DNA of 64,000 nt, from NCBI RefSeq assembly GCF_003589595.1, contig NW_020653900.1, forward strand, positions 2,754,013 to 2,818,012. The letters run 5' to 3'. This document shows, piece by piece, positions 10,041 to 25,000 of this stretch. The position numbers and the translations under genes were made by a program. The notes under the pieces are model-generated. The model had not been told where the DNA came from. It ran no database searches and saw nothing but the letters and a program-made list of their open reading frames with translations. How positions within the stretch are numbered: position 1 is the stretch's first letter; each line of letters starts with the position of its first letter. The DNA comes from Hyposmocoma kahamanoa (Eukaryota; Arthropoda; Insecta; Lepidoptera; Cosmopterigidae).

Positions 10041-13000
10041 CTGAAAGAAAAATATAAAAATTTATTGTCACGTTGTAGACATCCGTACCCGGCTGCACCT
10101 CGTTAGAAATAGAATTGTGATATCGTACCACTTCAGGATAGCGTTATATCATTCATGATCATGAGTAACACGTTTGTTGTGTGTTGGTAACAGTGAGTCA
10201 GCACACACGGCCATAAACGTAATATGGTTTGCACAAAGCTGATTTGTGATAAAGCTCGACCTTGCAACTGCTGTGTTTATTTGTGTGTTTTTTGTAAATT
10301 TCAGACACATAGGACTTGTCAACACAAGTCTCAGGGTGACGGGGACGGTGGCAGTGCCTCTCAGATCTTTGTAATTTGCTCTGAATGACGCTGCAACTGT
10401 TAGGAACAGGCGTGTAGCTTACCATCAGGCGCATGACTTGTTCGTCCAGTCACTTGATATAAAAAAAATCCACACGATGGCTTTTATGAGGTTAGGTGAT
10501 AATTCTAGCTAAAATTACACGCGCATGTGCAAATCAGTCAATTGTTGTTATGTTAAACCATAAAACTATTTCATTGATAATTGAAATGAATAGATAAGCC
10601 ATTTGCCACTTTATTCTATCAACTTGTTATGGAATATCATGAGAAAAATCTTGTAGAAATTATCCCGTCACTCCTCCCGCACCGCGCATCTACCTCAGGA
10701 ACTGAGGCAGTTAAGCGGTAGGCCTGTAGAAAACAGCAACATCCGCGAGGAGGACGACGGGGCAGTGTGGCTCAGTTCGTCGTGAATCGAGAGGAGGGGG
10801 AGTACCCGAGTAGGCTACCGTGGGGATTAAGTCGGTAGGAGTCCGGCATAACCTCTTTGCTGCCCCCGCGGTAGAGGTGATGATACTTTTTTAATTTTAT
10901 GTAGGCAAAAATTGTTTGTTGTTTGTTTGTTTTCATCAGGCGGGCCGTATGCACAAGCATACCTGATGGAAAGCGGTCACCGTCGCCTATGAACGCCTGC
11001 AATACCAGGGGCGCCACGAGCGCGTTGCCAACCCTTTAGGACCCTTCGCAAACCCCGTTTGAAGGGCCCCATGCTGTATTCCTGCGGGAAAACCCGACAG
11101 GGAGTTCATTCCACAACCTAATTGTACGTGGGAGAAAGCTCCTCTGACACCCTACAGTACGAGACCGACTCGTTTCCAGTGGATGGACCCCTTGCGGGTG
11201 GCGAGCGGTGCGATGATAAAATGTTCAGAACATTGGCTGTTGTTGTATATGTGTAATTTTGTATTGGATACTGACTTGTTGATGGCGTTCTTGATCATCT
11301 TGGAGTAGGAGTGAAGGTTGACGTGCGCCAGCGCATTGGCGGAGCACAGCAGCATGGCCGTGGGGTTGGCGATGTTCTTGCCCACGGCACCGGAGAACAC
11401 GTGGCGCGCCCCCTGTCAAGGCCATTCGTCAAGACCACTTATAACGGCCCATAAAAATGGCCGCCCGTATACAGGCTTATAAAAAACACTAACATCATCA
11501 TAAACAACAACTTTAGTTCCATAACTTTAATTATTCATCAGATTGAAGACAGAAAAAAACAATATTTAGATAGGCTTATGTCCAGCAGTGGACTGCAATA
11601 GGCTGATTGATTGGATAATACAATAAACCTCACAGGACTATATTATATAATACTATCATCATAAACTACAACTTTTTAAATTATCAGTCGGATTTTACTT
11701 TCATACAAAAATAAAAATAATTATAGATCGCTCTAAAATGGTGACAACTCCGTGCGGTAACAAAAGATACCAGTCCGATGCAAAACACAGAAGCAAGGGG
11801 CGGGGTCGTCGTTGATGACGTTTGCACGTTTGAACTTTACTACCAAATATAGATTAATAGAATTATGTTTTGTGTAGTCATGGAACAAAAGTTGATGTTT
11901 ATGATGTTATATGTCAACCGACCAAATGTTATAAGTCAGACCACGTCCGCGAAGCTACAGGGACGCGGGGGATGACAACAAAGGGAACCGTGCGGCACGC
12001 GTAATTTTGATTTATAAATCCCCCGCGCCCCTGTAGCGTCGCGGGCGAGCAATATAGGAGGTATACACAGCGGAATGTTTATTTACTTTATATAAAAACT
12101 ACAGATAATAACTACAAACAATACTCATTAAACGAATAGTTTGTATTTTTATTGAAGACGGAGTAAATTGACAATTGCGGTAGTTTGCGTAAAATGTTCG
12201 AAATTTAAATTATTATAGATTTTAAAACTAATAATTAATGGGCATGGAAATTAATATTCGTGTGCGTTGGGAAATCCGATAAAGATTGATTGCAGAGGGA
12301 GATTGAGAAAATAGAAGCACTGTAGTTGTTGTTGATAGTTTTGTCGAAGGAATGTGAAAGTAGTAGTAGGTGTAGTGAAAACAGGTGAAAATTTGCCAAA
12401 AATGTGAATTATGAATGTTACGACGTTCTAATGATCATATAATTAATAAAATCATAATTGCGTTATTTCCTTCTTCCTTCTTATTTTAACTGTTAGCCTA
12501 CTAGTATCGAAATCAAATTTTATTTATAACAAGATCAGGCGGATTTCATTATCTGTATTGAACTAAAATTGAAAAACTTTAAAATATGTCTCCTATTTGT
12601 ATGTTTAATAGACATAGTTCTAAATGCATGTATGAACATGCATGCATGTATGTATGTATGAACTTACAAAAATTGATAATTAAAATGAAACAAACTCGAC
12701 TATTTTATTGCAAGCGTAACCAACATTCAGTCGATAGTCAGTAGAATATTTATCTACTGCAATCACTAGCTACTTATAAGCGGGCAACACTTTTGCGCAT
12801 TGAACCGTAATTTTACTCCCATCTTCAAAAAAGACAGACTATAGGTCCGTAAAACATAAAATCATTTCTAATATGAAGAAAAGTTTACTACTCTGGCTAC
12901 TCGCATCGGTTTAAGAGTCTATACTGCGTGAAATGGCGTTGGTTGATTCCGCATAGATATGAGCGTAGCGCCGGCGCGCCGCCGCCGCCGACAAATGCAA

Positions 13001-16000
13001 TCAGCGCGCCGTTCAGTTCGATCAGGCGCTCCGATCGTACGTGCGCACACGCTTCCGTATTGTGTATGTGAAAATGGCGACGCCAGAAAATGACTTTTCT
13101 AAGATAAAACTTTTTTTTTTTATAAAATGTAAGTTCGCATCTGACCTCCATCTCACCTCATCGAAAGTGACGATGGAATATGCACACCTAAACAATGCCT
13201 TCAGGTAACAAGTCTGCAGGCAGGGAATTCCACTCCATAGCCGTTCGCCATATTAATGTGGAAGCGTAACGCTTCGTGCGAATCTTTGGAATATCCACAA
13301 CATAGAGGTGGAACCCAAGCCTAAGGAAAGCGAAATTAAATCGTGTAATTCCATCGCGCACTCTCCGTGATATATCCTGTAAAATACCGATAAGCTGGCA
13401 ACTTTACCGCGGTGTTCAAGGCTCTGCAGCTTCGCCTCCACTAATTCCGAGTCACCTATAAGCTTCTTGGCACGGTTGTCAATTGAATCCAAGGTGGCCA
13501 GTTGGTATGTAGCAGAACCATCCTAAAGGTGGCAGCAGTATTCCATGCACGACCGGACTTGTGCTTGGTACAGCTGAAGTAACTGTCCCGGTGTGTAGTA
13601 ACGCCTCACCCTGGAAAGGATCCTAAGCTGCCTTGCTGCATGTTTGGCCATGGATTCAATGTATCTGCCGAAGTACAAATTGGACGACAGGTCCATTCCA
13701 AGTAACTGGTGACAGTCGGCTATCGATATGGATATAGCACGAAAAGTCGGAGTCAGCTCAAAGGGACTCCGTTTTGTGGAGAATAGACACGCCTGCGTTT
13801 TGGTAGCGTTAAATTTGACAAGATTGGCATCGCCCCAATCGGAGATTGCCTTGAGTGTCAAATCCAAACAGCTAACCATGGACTGTCGACAAAACTGGAT
13901 TTCCTCTCCACTGACCTTTGCATTGGTCAAGTACCTATCTACAACTGTGTTGTCATCAACATACGCAAAGGTACCTGGAATTAATATATCATTAATATAC
14001 AGAAGAAAGAGAGTTACAGACAGTACCGAACCCTGAGGAGTCTATCGCCATATGTTCGGAAGAGTAGCCTTCTAAGACCACTCGAATCGAACCTTTGATC
14101 AAGAAATCCGAGATCCAATTGCAAAGGTCAGTGGGAAGCCCATAAGAGGGAAGCTTACTTAAAAGGCTTGCGTGTCAGATCCTGTCAAAGGCTTTATGGT
14201 TTTATGTCTTATGTCAAAGGTTATTTTAGAAATATCCAAAGACACTGCAAGTGCTTCACCTTACTTTTCTATAGCCTGGCTCTATATGTGACAGGCATAC
14301 ACAAGAAGATCCCCAGTAGATCGTCCTCGTCGGAATTCGTACTAGCGATCACTGAGGAGGTCGTTGTCTTCAAGGTACGACAGGAGACGGTTGTTGAGTA
14401 TACGTTCCATAGTCTTGCAGAGTATGGAAGTGACTGAGATAGGTCTATAGTTGACACAGTCAGCTCTGCTTCTCTTTTTCGGCACAGGTTGCACGTTTGC
14501 AAACTTCCACGACCTGGCAACTGCCCCAGTCTCAAGTGAGAGGCGATACAGGCGTAGGCGTGTGAGAACAGGAGACAACTCAGGCGCACAGTTACATAGG
14601 ACTAGTGCTGGAACTCCAGCTAGCTTTACGCTTACAGCTTTTAGCACGTTCTAAGTACCTCTTTTGAGCGTCCGCGAATTGAAGTCATAGTGCAGTCAGC
14701 TTGAGATAAGATGAGATCCAGACGCGAAGTCTTTGCAAAGAGTGAGGCAAAAAGATTTGTATTGTAGACTTCTGCAGTATACGCCAGCTTGCTGCCCGGC
14801 CTCAGCAGAGGCGGCATAGATGGGCGATAAAAGTTAGTTAGTGACTTTATATTTAAAGACGTTTTGTTTAAAAAATTAATTTGTCAATTTCTAGCGTCGC
14901 CATTTTCACTACGCGGATCGGAGTGCCTGAACGAAAAATTTGATTACTATAGAAAATTCGTTATTTTAATTTTTCCTTTTGTAAAAGTATTTATACAACG
15001 GTTTTTGTAAAAACAAACACCGTTATACAAATTCGTTTTAGGGTCGCGCTCGCGCCGCCGAAACGCCTCCGCCGCCGACACTTTTTAGTCGGCGCGCCGC
15101 CGCCGGTTGGTCTATTATCGGCGCTCATATGTAATTCCGCATAACATTGAGTGTCGAATCAATCACTTTAGAAAAAATATATAGTAAAACTAAGGATATA
15201 CACTGATTACTACAAGGTGTGACAACACGATTTTTAAAAATTTTCACAATAGAAAAAAAACACAAACTTACCTCGAAATTTTACAAGAAAACCGCTGTAC
15301 TCAATAGATACTTTATATAAACCAATGATATTAAATTTATATACGATATACATTTTACGAATGGCTTTAATCGTTTATAAAAAAATTAATTCTGAAATAA
15401 AGCCAGTGACGCTGCTGCTCGACCCAAGCAAAATGAACCGTATTAGTACGGAAAAAAAATTAATTCGAGCTAAGGTAGTATCGACTCTTAAAGAAAATCT
15501 ATGCTCGGTACCTGTTCAAATACAGCGCAGTCCATGCTGTAGCTGGCTCCGGCGACGACGCCGGCGCCACCCACCAGGCCGCTGGCCAGGTTGTCGACTA
15601 TGTTGCCGTAAAGGTTGGGCGTCACCATCACGTCGAACTGATTGGGGTTGGACACCATCTGCATCGTGCAGTTGTCGACGATCATCTTCTCGAACTGGAT
15701 GCGGGGGTACAGTTTTGCCATCTGGATAATCATAGTCATCACCATCAGTCATATATGTAGTATATTCGAGTATAAAATAATACTCTGATTCCCAATACAA
15801 AAAAGTCCAATAGCCCACGTTTAGCATAGGGAACCAATTTTTTGTATGATTTTTTTCAAATTTTTGTTTTTGTATGATTACAATAAGTTTAGTTTTTAGT
15901 AGAAGTAGAGCTCCTTGTGAAAGAGCTCAACCAGGGAAGTTTTGCCGCCTTACCTACTGCCGCCAAGCAGTAATGTGAGAACTACTGCGTTTCGGTTTGG

Positions 16001-19000
16001 AAGGGTAAAGGTACCTACTGGTGAAATTACAGGCATATGGGACTTGTCAACTTATGTCTCAGATCTTTGCGATTTAAAGCTCTGAGTGGCATAGCAACTG
16101 TTATGGGTAGGCGTGTCGCTTACCAGCAGACAACGGCTTGTTCATCACGTCACTTGGTACCTACTATAAACAAAAGTGTGCATTTGACCTCCATCTCACC
16201 AGATGGAAAGTGAGGTGATAATAATATAATAGTACCAATAACGGGTACACACTCATAGTCCCGGATTAGGGAAACCCTGTGGCGCGGGTCCCATAGACAC
16301 ACACATAAACAACCGCAAATTACAAACAAACTCACGAGAGAAATAAACGTAGGCGATATTAATATTTCTCTCTCTCCTCTGCGTGACAGTCCAGCATGAA
16401 CCGTTCGGCCACGGAGGCAGTTATAAATCGTCGTTGCTAATTTAATATCTCATATGTGTTAAAAGCAATTATCATAGAAACACGAAAAAGCTTCCTCCTG
16501 TAAAATTTTCGTATAGAGTATTTTTGTTGAATGTCATTGAAATAAGAAGAGATCCACATGAGAGTTTTCTCAGTTGGTTACTCTGAAGATGCTTTTCAAA
16601 TATTTACAAAACTTCTTGTCGACCAAAACGACACATAGAGGTTTTAAATTTGCAACGACGAAATAATGCCTATTCACTCTCGCTTCGAAAAGGTCCAATT
16701 TATGGCGTTAGTTTTATGCGTCTGCAATCAGGGAATTCCATTCCAATGCCGTACGCCATATAAATATGTAAACGTAATGCTTCGATCGAATCTTGAGTAC
16801 ATCCACATGGAAAACGCAATGCGTTCCCAGCACTCATTTACAGTTAGGACCCTATGTGAGGTCACGGAACAACATACGCAAGCTTACTCACTTAAATATG
16901 ACAATAAAATAATTATTACTGGAGTAATTTCACATAAAAAAATTTATTGAATATCAATTCAATAAAAATTTAAATACAATGATTAGCGACATCTCTAGCC
17001 AGGGCTGGTAGCTGTAAAGGTATCTAACTGGGTAACGAAATACTTAAGATTTCTCATAGATGGCGCTACGGCTAAAAAATCGTTGAAAAAACCAAATACA
17101 AAGACACGACAACAAACAAATTCGTGAGGTCCGATGGTTCGTTCCGTAGTTCAATTGGTATAGCGTCTGCCACGGTATGCTAGAAGACGTCGGTTCGAAT
17201 CCGGCCTGATCGAAGGATTTTTTTCTGAGTTTTCCATCTTTGTATTAAGAATTATAACAAACTAGTGGAGTAATTTCACATAAAAAAATAATTGAATATC
17301 AATTCAATAAAAATTTCAATAAAATAATTAATAAAATATTTTCCACTTACCTCTTCACAACTCCTCAAGAAGAGACCGTCACCCAGCTTCATAATGTTGG
17401 CCTTGTGCACAGATGTGACCTTTTTGCGGCCCATTCGCACGGCATAGTCGAACGCGAACTTAGCAATACGCTCAGATTTCGCGGCTGTGATGATCTTAAG
17501 GCATTCCACAACACCTACGACAAAATATCATACGTTTGTATAACAAGTGAGAAAAATAGGAAAACCAAATTCCATAAATGGCCAAAAAATCCGTGCCAAC
17601 CTGTATCATTGTATTGTATTTTTAACGGACTTTAAAAAGGGAGAAGTTTCTCAACTCGTCTGTAGTTTTTTGTGTGTATGTTACGCGATTACATTTGTGA
17701 ACCGATTTCGGTGATTCTTTTTTTTACTGGTGTAATGTGTCGAAGCAACGTGACTTCTTAAGTAGGTCACTGGATTACGTATTGAAGGAAATATTGAGTA
17801 AGCATAAGATTCTTTATATTGTAATTGAATTATTAATTCACTTCTATTTGGACCATGAACGAATAAACTACCTAAACTTGTTCCTGTTTCACTATACCTC
17901 GCTAACCAGATGGCATTCCGACTACCTCACTGCATAACCAAACTGATATGAGATTGGAAAGGGGGCACCTCGAACAGTGAGAACTGTTCGTTTGGGTTGA
18001 ACATTTGTTCGGTAAAGCATTCGTTCGATAGAACCTTCGTTCGATCGAACCAAAAAGTCAAGCAATCGATCAACGAGTCAACGGGTCAAAGAGTTAATGG
18101 ATCAACGATCAATGAGTCTATCAATCATTTATCCTAATTGCTCATTTATCGTAAATCAATCAAATCAATTTATCGTAATTTTGTGAATTTAATCTGTTTT
18201 TTGGTATGTTGTGATTAGTTATGAGTGCACTAGCTAATATAAAATATTAATGAATAATAAATTAGCTATTTTGAATGCTCATACGTTTTTTGTTATGTAT
18301 TTTTCTTTTTTTTTCTTTTTTTTATAATATCAAGTGACGGGACAAACAAGTCGTGCGCCTGACGGTAAGCTACACGCCTGACCATAACAATTGCAGTGTC
18401 CTCAGAGCTTTAAATCGCAAAGATCTGAGGGGCACTGCCACTGCGCCCGTCACCCTGACACATAAGTTGACATGTCCCTTGGGCCTGTAATTTCACCAGC
18501 ACCCTTACCCTTCAAAATCGGAACACAGTAATGCTGACATTACTGCTTGGCGGTAGAAATAGGTAAGGTGGCAGTACTTCTCTGGACGAACTCTTTCACA
18601 AGGAGCTACTAACTACTGTTTTGTAGGTGTTACTTTTCCTAGAGAGAAATTTGAGTGTCTTAAATGTGGTTTATCAATGATGCACTTAACTTTATACACA
18701 GTACCCATCAGCAGGAAAGATTATAAGCTAATTGTATATACTGACACTTTTAACGCCATATGGAAGTATCGTGAGCGACGAGTGACCCGCTAAGAGTCGA
18801 ACATGTGCTCAAATCATTTGACCAGATCACATTACGCATGGGTCATGATCGACTGGGGTTATCAAAAATGATCGACCTACACAGGTATATATGGTAATAT
18901 ACGGTTTATTAAGGTACTATACTTAGAACCACAGATAATATAATACTGTAGTAGTACAGATACCCATCTCATACAAAGAAATGTCGCATTCGTAACTCCA

Positions 19001-22000
19001 CTTATTTGGACGCTTATTTTGATTCTTAACGCTCAGCAAGAGATGGTACTAAGTAAACCAGCGATACGATTGTAATAATTCGTTTGTTAATATGGCTTAG
19101 TAGCAGTAGAGCTCCTTGTGAAAGAGTTCGTCCAAGGTAGTACGGCTACCTTACCTATTTCTGCTGCCAAGCAGTAATGTCAGCATTACTGTGGTCTGGT
19201 TCTGAAGGTAAGGGTGCTGGTGAAATTACAGGCACATGGCACTTGTCAACTTATGTCTCAGGGTGATAGGCGCTTTGCGAATAAAGCTCTGAGTGGCACT
19301 GCAACTGTTATGGATAGGCGTGTCGCTTACCATCAGGAGCACGATTTGTTCGTCCCGTCACTTATTTATTATAAAAAAATAAATAATACAAGCGCAATTA
19401 AAGTCACAGACACCACCTCCAAAAATATACCCGATATTGTCGGGTATAGTTTATACTATTAATTTTACGCGAGTGGGAAAATTAACTGCATAAAAATAAT
19501 TTCAACACAAGCGCAGTAACTTTACACGATTTAACCTTCACCGGGTTCGCGGAGTACCAAATTAATTATCTTCCATTTTTATTAACATATACTTCCGCAA
19601 ATTAGCACCTGAATCTATTAATTACTGCATTGACAATATTGTAAAACTTGCACTTACCAGGTACAGATTCGTGTTCCAACGCAGAGTACTCTCCCTCTGT
19701 TTGCTCTCGAATGATAATACAGTCGACGTCGTGATGACGGCACTTCACGTTGGGCAATGATTTCACGTGTACTACGTTGGCGTAAAGGTCTAGAGCGTTG
19801 CGTAGTTTCATGTTGAGAGTTTGCAGTTCACCGGTGTGAGAGAAGTCAGGCGTTGCGAGAATACCCTGAAATATTCAACAGAGTATTGAAAACTAAAGCC
19901 ATCTCAACATTGATGTTCATTGTACGTACCCGTCGAGTACATAACCAGAAATAGAGACGAAATAAGGGCCATCCATCCCTGGCAATTCATCAGGTAAATG
20001 GGCCTTATTTCACTTTCAAATATCAACTCTCGTTTGCACTGAAATCACAAATTAGAAAGCTGTAATAGTACAGCGCCAACAACTGCCCCGTGTGTACGTC
20101 TCCGTATATTCCAAAAATATTCTGTATTTATTGTAATGAAGATAACATCTCTAACAATGGCGGGCTGTTCCATTCGGTGGTGTGGGAAAAACAGCAAACA
20201 TCTAATTATAACACAAACGGAATCCAATTTCATCGGTAATTAAACATGTAATTTTGCAATTTTAATCCATTATAGCAAAGCTCAAGTTAAACTGGTCGAT
20301 TTGAAGTGAAACAATTGAAGACACGCGTCAATTGTTTCGAATTCGGGCTATGCCAATCGGAGCGCAATCCGTAATGATAAGGCAGAATAGTTTTCAAACA
20401 AATTAAATGACATTTCGTCTCTATTTCTGGTCATATACTCGATGTACCTACTACTACTGTTGTGTCCCCTTAGTTTAAGCATCGAACAATAACTCAAGAA
20501 GACTTCTTATCGCGTAGTCGGGTATTTAGTACCTATTGCTAAACCAGATGTCGCGACGAGTACCAAATAGCTATTTTTGTAACTAATTTGTTTTACATTG
20601 ACAAGCTGCAATTGGACATTCGAGTAGTTAAACAAAAAGGATCCAATGCACATTCTGTCACTGTCAAGATATGGCAGTTTGAAGTTTAAAAACGTTTCTC
20701 ACTCTTGCTTTATTTTCAAAACTTATAATGTGATGTAACTTCAGAGATATTTATATTTTTTTTTAATTAACCTATTATGTCCCACTGATAGGCAAAGGTT
20801 TCCCCCAAAATCCTCCATTGCTCCCTGTCTTTGGCGATCTCCCACCATTATCTCTCAAACCCATCAAGGTCGTCCCGCCAACGCCTTCTCGGCCGTCTAA
20901 GCCGTCTCTTTCCGTTCTCGGGCACCCAAGGAATGACGACGTTCGCCTACTTCACAGGTTGCATCCGGCTAACGTGTCCCGCCCAATCCCACTTGAGCCT
21001 GGCTGCTTTGCTCCCCACATCAGCAATGTCAGTCATCGAACGCAGCACTGTATTGCGTACTCGGTCAATACGTTTGAAGCCCAGAATGCTGCGTGCCATC
21101 GCCCTATTTTTTTTTATTATATATTTTATGTATGGATTTTTTCGCTGATCTAAGAGGTTAGACTTCAGGAACCGTTTGGTACATATAAATCACTTTTTGA
21201 TATTTATTTGGATTAGATCCTTTTTGCTTAACTACGTCCAATTTATCAAAGCTACACTAATTTCTGGTGATAACAAACAAATCAACTAGGTGGCGCTTAT
21301 TGTACAGATTTTTATAAATAGTGCCAGTCGTTTTTTTTAATTTTGTTTAGGATTAGGGCCATCTGCCCGTATAAGGAAGGATTAATTCATAAATTAGTTT
21401 TTTTAAATAATGTCAAGTAACGGGACGAACTAGTGGCACCACTTGTTCGTGATAGTAAGCTACACGCCTGTCCATAACAGTTGCAGTGCCACTCAGAGCT
21501 TTAAATTGCAAAGATCTGAGGGGCACTGCCACTGCGCCCGTCACCTTGAGACATAAGTTGACAAGAACCACGTTCCTATAATTTCACCAGCACCTTTACA
21601 CTTAAAAACCGGAACGCAGTAATGATTGGCGGCAGAAATAGGTAAGGTGGCAGTACTTCCCCGGACGAACACTTTCTCAAGGAGCTCTACTGCTACTTAC
21701 GCAGTACCGTATACATAGCTTGTTAAATGAATTTGTGACTTTGTGAAGACGACGGTCAAGAACAGTTAGTTTACTTTTGTTACTCGTATTAATGTTATGT
21801 CTACCACAATATTTCATATATTTTGCTGATTCTATTAAAACCAATAGAAATAATGTTACCTAAATAAGTTTAGTTGATATAGTGTGTCTCAGTAGTGCTT
21901 CTTAAGTAATTTTCTAATCGGGCATTATGGGTAGTATTCCAGAACTCTACTCAATACTCAAGTCAGGACTTGAGTATTGCAGTGAGCACTTAAAATCATA

Positions 22001-25000
22001 CTCAAGTCCTTGCCATTAGGGTCGTATTTCCAGTGCTTGGAATCATACTCAAGTCTGCTCAAATCTGGAAATACGACCCTAATGGGGCAGGGACTTGAGT
22101 ATGATTTCGAGTGCTTTAAACCATACTCAAATCCTGACTTGAGCATTGAGTAGAGTTCTAGAATACGACCCTAAGTGTAATAATGATTCAATATTATAAT
22201 TATATTTATACCTTAATGCAAACTTTGTTTTTGGCGATGGAGTTGACGACATCCTCAAGCGGTGCGCTCAGCGTCGGGTTCACTTCGGAAAAGAAGAACG
22301 TCTCGAAGTCCACAGGGCAGCCCGCCGCCTGAATTTGTTACCAAAATGTTATTTCATTCAAAATAAATAATTCTTACTACAAACTAATAGACCTGCATAT
22401 ATCAGCACCAAATTTTGCATAATGTTATATTTTATATGGGTTATTAACAGCACACTTTACCATCAAGCGTGCTGTAGCGCGGTGACAAGTGCGACCGTTA
22501 GTCATAAAACAACGCGTGAATTTCCGAAATCGTCTACACTTGGAAAAAATGGTCCACGAAGAAGTAACAGGAAACCACAAACCATGGTTGCTGTAAGTAC
22601 ATAAATAAAAAGGAAAACTCATTCTAAATTCATTTTCCATATAAGTATGATTGTAGTGAATGCTTACGTTAGCCAAATAATCATACGGCATGCCAACATT
22701 TCTCGTTAAACTTTTCATATAACACATTGGCTAAATTATTATTGTTTAACAGTCGGTCAATAGGAAGTAAAGTCTACTTAAGCAAATAAACTTAACAGGC
22801 TTTATTATATTATGACTTCATGGCGTACCTTGAAAACTTCCTGTACGGAGTACACGAGCTCAGGGCCGACGCCATCGCCGGGGATGAGCGTGCATTTGAT
22901 GCGACCCTCCTTGTTTGCATTCGGTTGCTATAGCAGATATAATGTGATTGAAATATAAATAAATATAAAATAACAAAACGCAGTATATATAGTTCGACTT
23001 AACTCTTACAAATACCGTGGCTTAAAATTGCCATTGCCGTTTTCATTCATGTCTAGAATGGGTTACTGACTATTGATATTTACTTTATCAAAACAAAATC
23101 TAAAGCCGGGTACTCACTGGCGAGCGGCAACCGTCGCATGTTGTTACCAAAAATCATAGTGTGTAGGTACGTGACTCGCAAGCTTGCCGCGAATGGAACG
23201 CGTGCTGTTCGCAGTGAGCCGACGATAACCAGGTACTCATTCTAGCGAGTGAAGATTGTTTCACGAGTACATACTAGAACATAGTTTTCCAAAGTGGTTC
23301 CTACCGCTCCCCAGAAGTGGGCGCAGAGTCCTGGGGGTCTCGGAAGCAATTGAGGGGCGCTGGTGCTGTCCAGGGAGTGATATCGCATTCGAAAAATAAT
23401 CCTTGAATTATCTATATCAACTACAGTACATACATATGATGAAATTACAGACACATGGGACTTGTTTGTCTCACGGTGACGGGCGCAGTGGACGTGCCTC
23501 TCAAATCTATGCTATTTAAAGTTCTGAGTGGCACTGTAACTGTTAAGGACAGCCGTGTAGTTTACCATTAAGTGCACGATCTTGTTCGTCCTGTTACTCG
23601 TATAAAAAAATTTTTTTTTTCTTGTGATGTTTTGTGTTAAGTTAATATAAAAAATACGTGCTTTCAATTATTTTTTGTAATGGTGGGCGATAAAATTTTT
23701 TATCTTGCCTAAGTGGGCGGAGAGGAAAAAAGTTTGGGAACCTATGAACTAGAACCTAAGTACCGTATCTGTCACGTTACAGTTACCTCTCGCTAATGAG
23801 TACCCGGCTTAAAACAGCGTGTAACTTAATATAGAAAAATAGAATAAAAATAACTTAGGGTCGTATTCCAGAACTCTACTCAACGCTCAAGTCAGGACTT
23901 GAGTATGATTTAAAGCACTAGAAATCATACTCAAGTCCTTGCCATTAAGGTCGTATTTCCAGTGCTTGAAATCATACTCAAGTCCTGACTTGAGCATTGA
24001 GTAGATTTCTGGAATACGACCCTTAGTGTATTAACTAAACTACCGAATTCAAAAAAAAAAATAATGCGGTCCATACGGTTGAAAATCTTAATCTTCCGCC
24101 GTACGGACCACGGATTGGTTCTGGAAATACGTGAGTTATCCGGCAGTTAAAACCTGTGCCTCTAACACGAGTTTATTGTGACAGTTGTCGCTAGCGACCG
24201 CGTAGATTAATTCACAATTTTGTATGGCAAGCATCGAGTATATAACCAGAAATAGAGACGAAATCTAATTTGTTTGAAAACTATTATGCCAAATCATTAC
24301 TGTGACAACTGCACTTCAGGTGTCGTCATTTGTTTCACTTGTATGAGTGGCACTGTAACTATTATGGACAGGCGTGTAGCTTACCATCAGGCGCACGACT
24401 TGTTCGTCCCGTCACTTGATGTTATAAAAAAAAATATTTGACGCGGTCCCTCGCTACGCTAGCGATAACTGTTACTGTAATCTCACGGTAGAGGCACAGA
24501 TACTTGTTAAAACCTGACTTCAGTATTTCGTTTTACTTTACCTGATTTAAAAACAATTGTGTACCTGCAAAATGGTCTTCATATGCCTGTGAATTTCCTA
24601 TTACCTACTTTATGTAATATAATTTAAAATAAAACGTAAATGGATGCAAGACAAATACAGGTGCTCGGAAACAATCGCAGTGATGTTACAAGTTAGACAA
24701 TGCAATTGGACAACACAAAGGCATTGACGGACGTTTCACAAACAACAGTTTCAAGAGCTATAATACATCTGAACTTATAGCTATTCTGCCTATTGAGATA
24801 CTTCAGGTCCATAACATCGAAAATGTCACGGATGCTAAACTCAAAACAATCACCTACTGTTGACAAGTGATATCGCTTTGTATGGGAACATAACCATGTG
24901 TCCAGTTTGTGAATCTGATCGATTAGGGCCTACTCATCTAACTCGAAAGTCTGTCTGACATACAGTGTTAAATAAAATAATAATAAATTGCCAGAAAATC

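Larger units (their letters stand above)
12920..15475. mobile_element. Dispersed element E, interrupted by a GC-rich MITE
   Basis: The outer parts (12920-12955 and 15134-15475) match 47222-47605 in order, sharing GGTTGATTCCGCATA, ACAAACTTACCTCGAAATTT and AACCGTATTAGTACGGAAAA. Between them is the GC-rich MITE 12956-15133. The family is unknown. It ends about 35 bases from the Idh3b exon 7 donor. Confidence 0.55.

Noticed and set aside
13728..14654. Plus-strand frames of 60-100 codons
   Set aside because: They are shadows of the minus-strand LINE reverse transcriptase.
20818..21153. Two overlapping plus-strand frames of about 105-111 codons
   Set aside because: They are antisense to a recognisable RTE LINE 3' end and have no protein features of their own.
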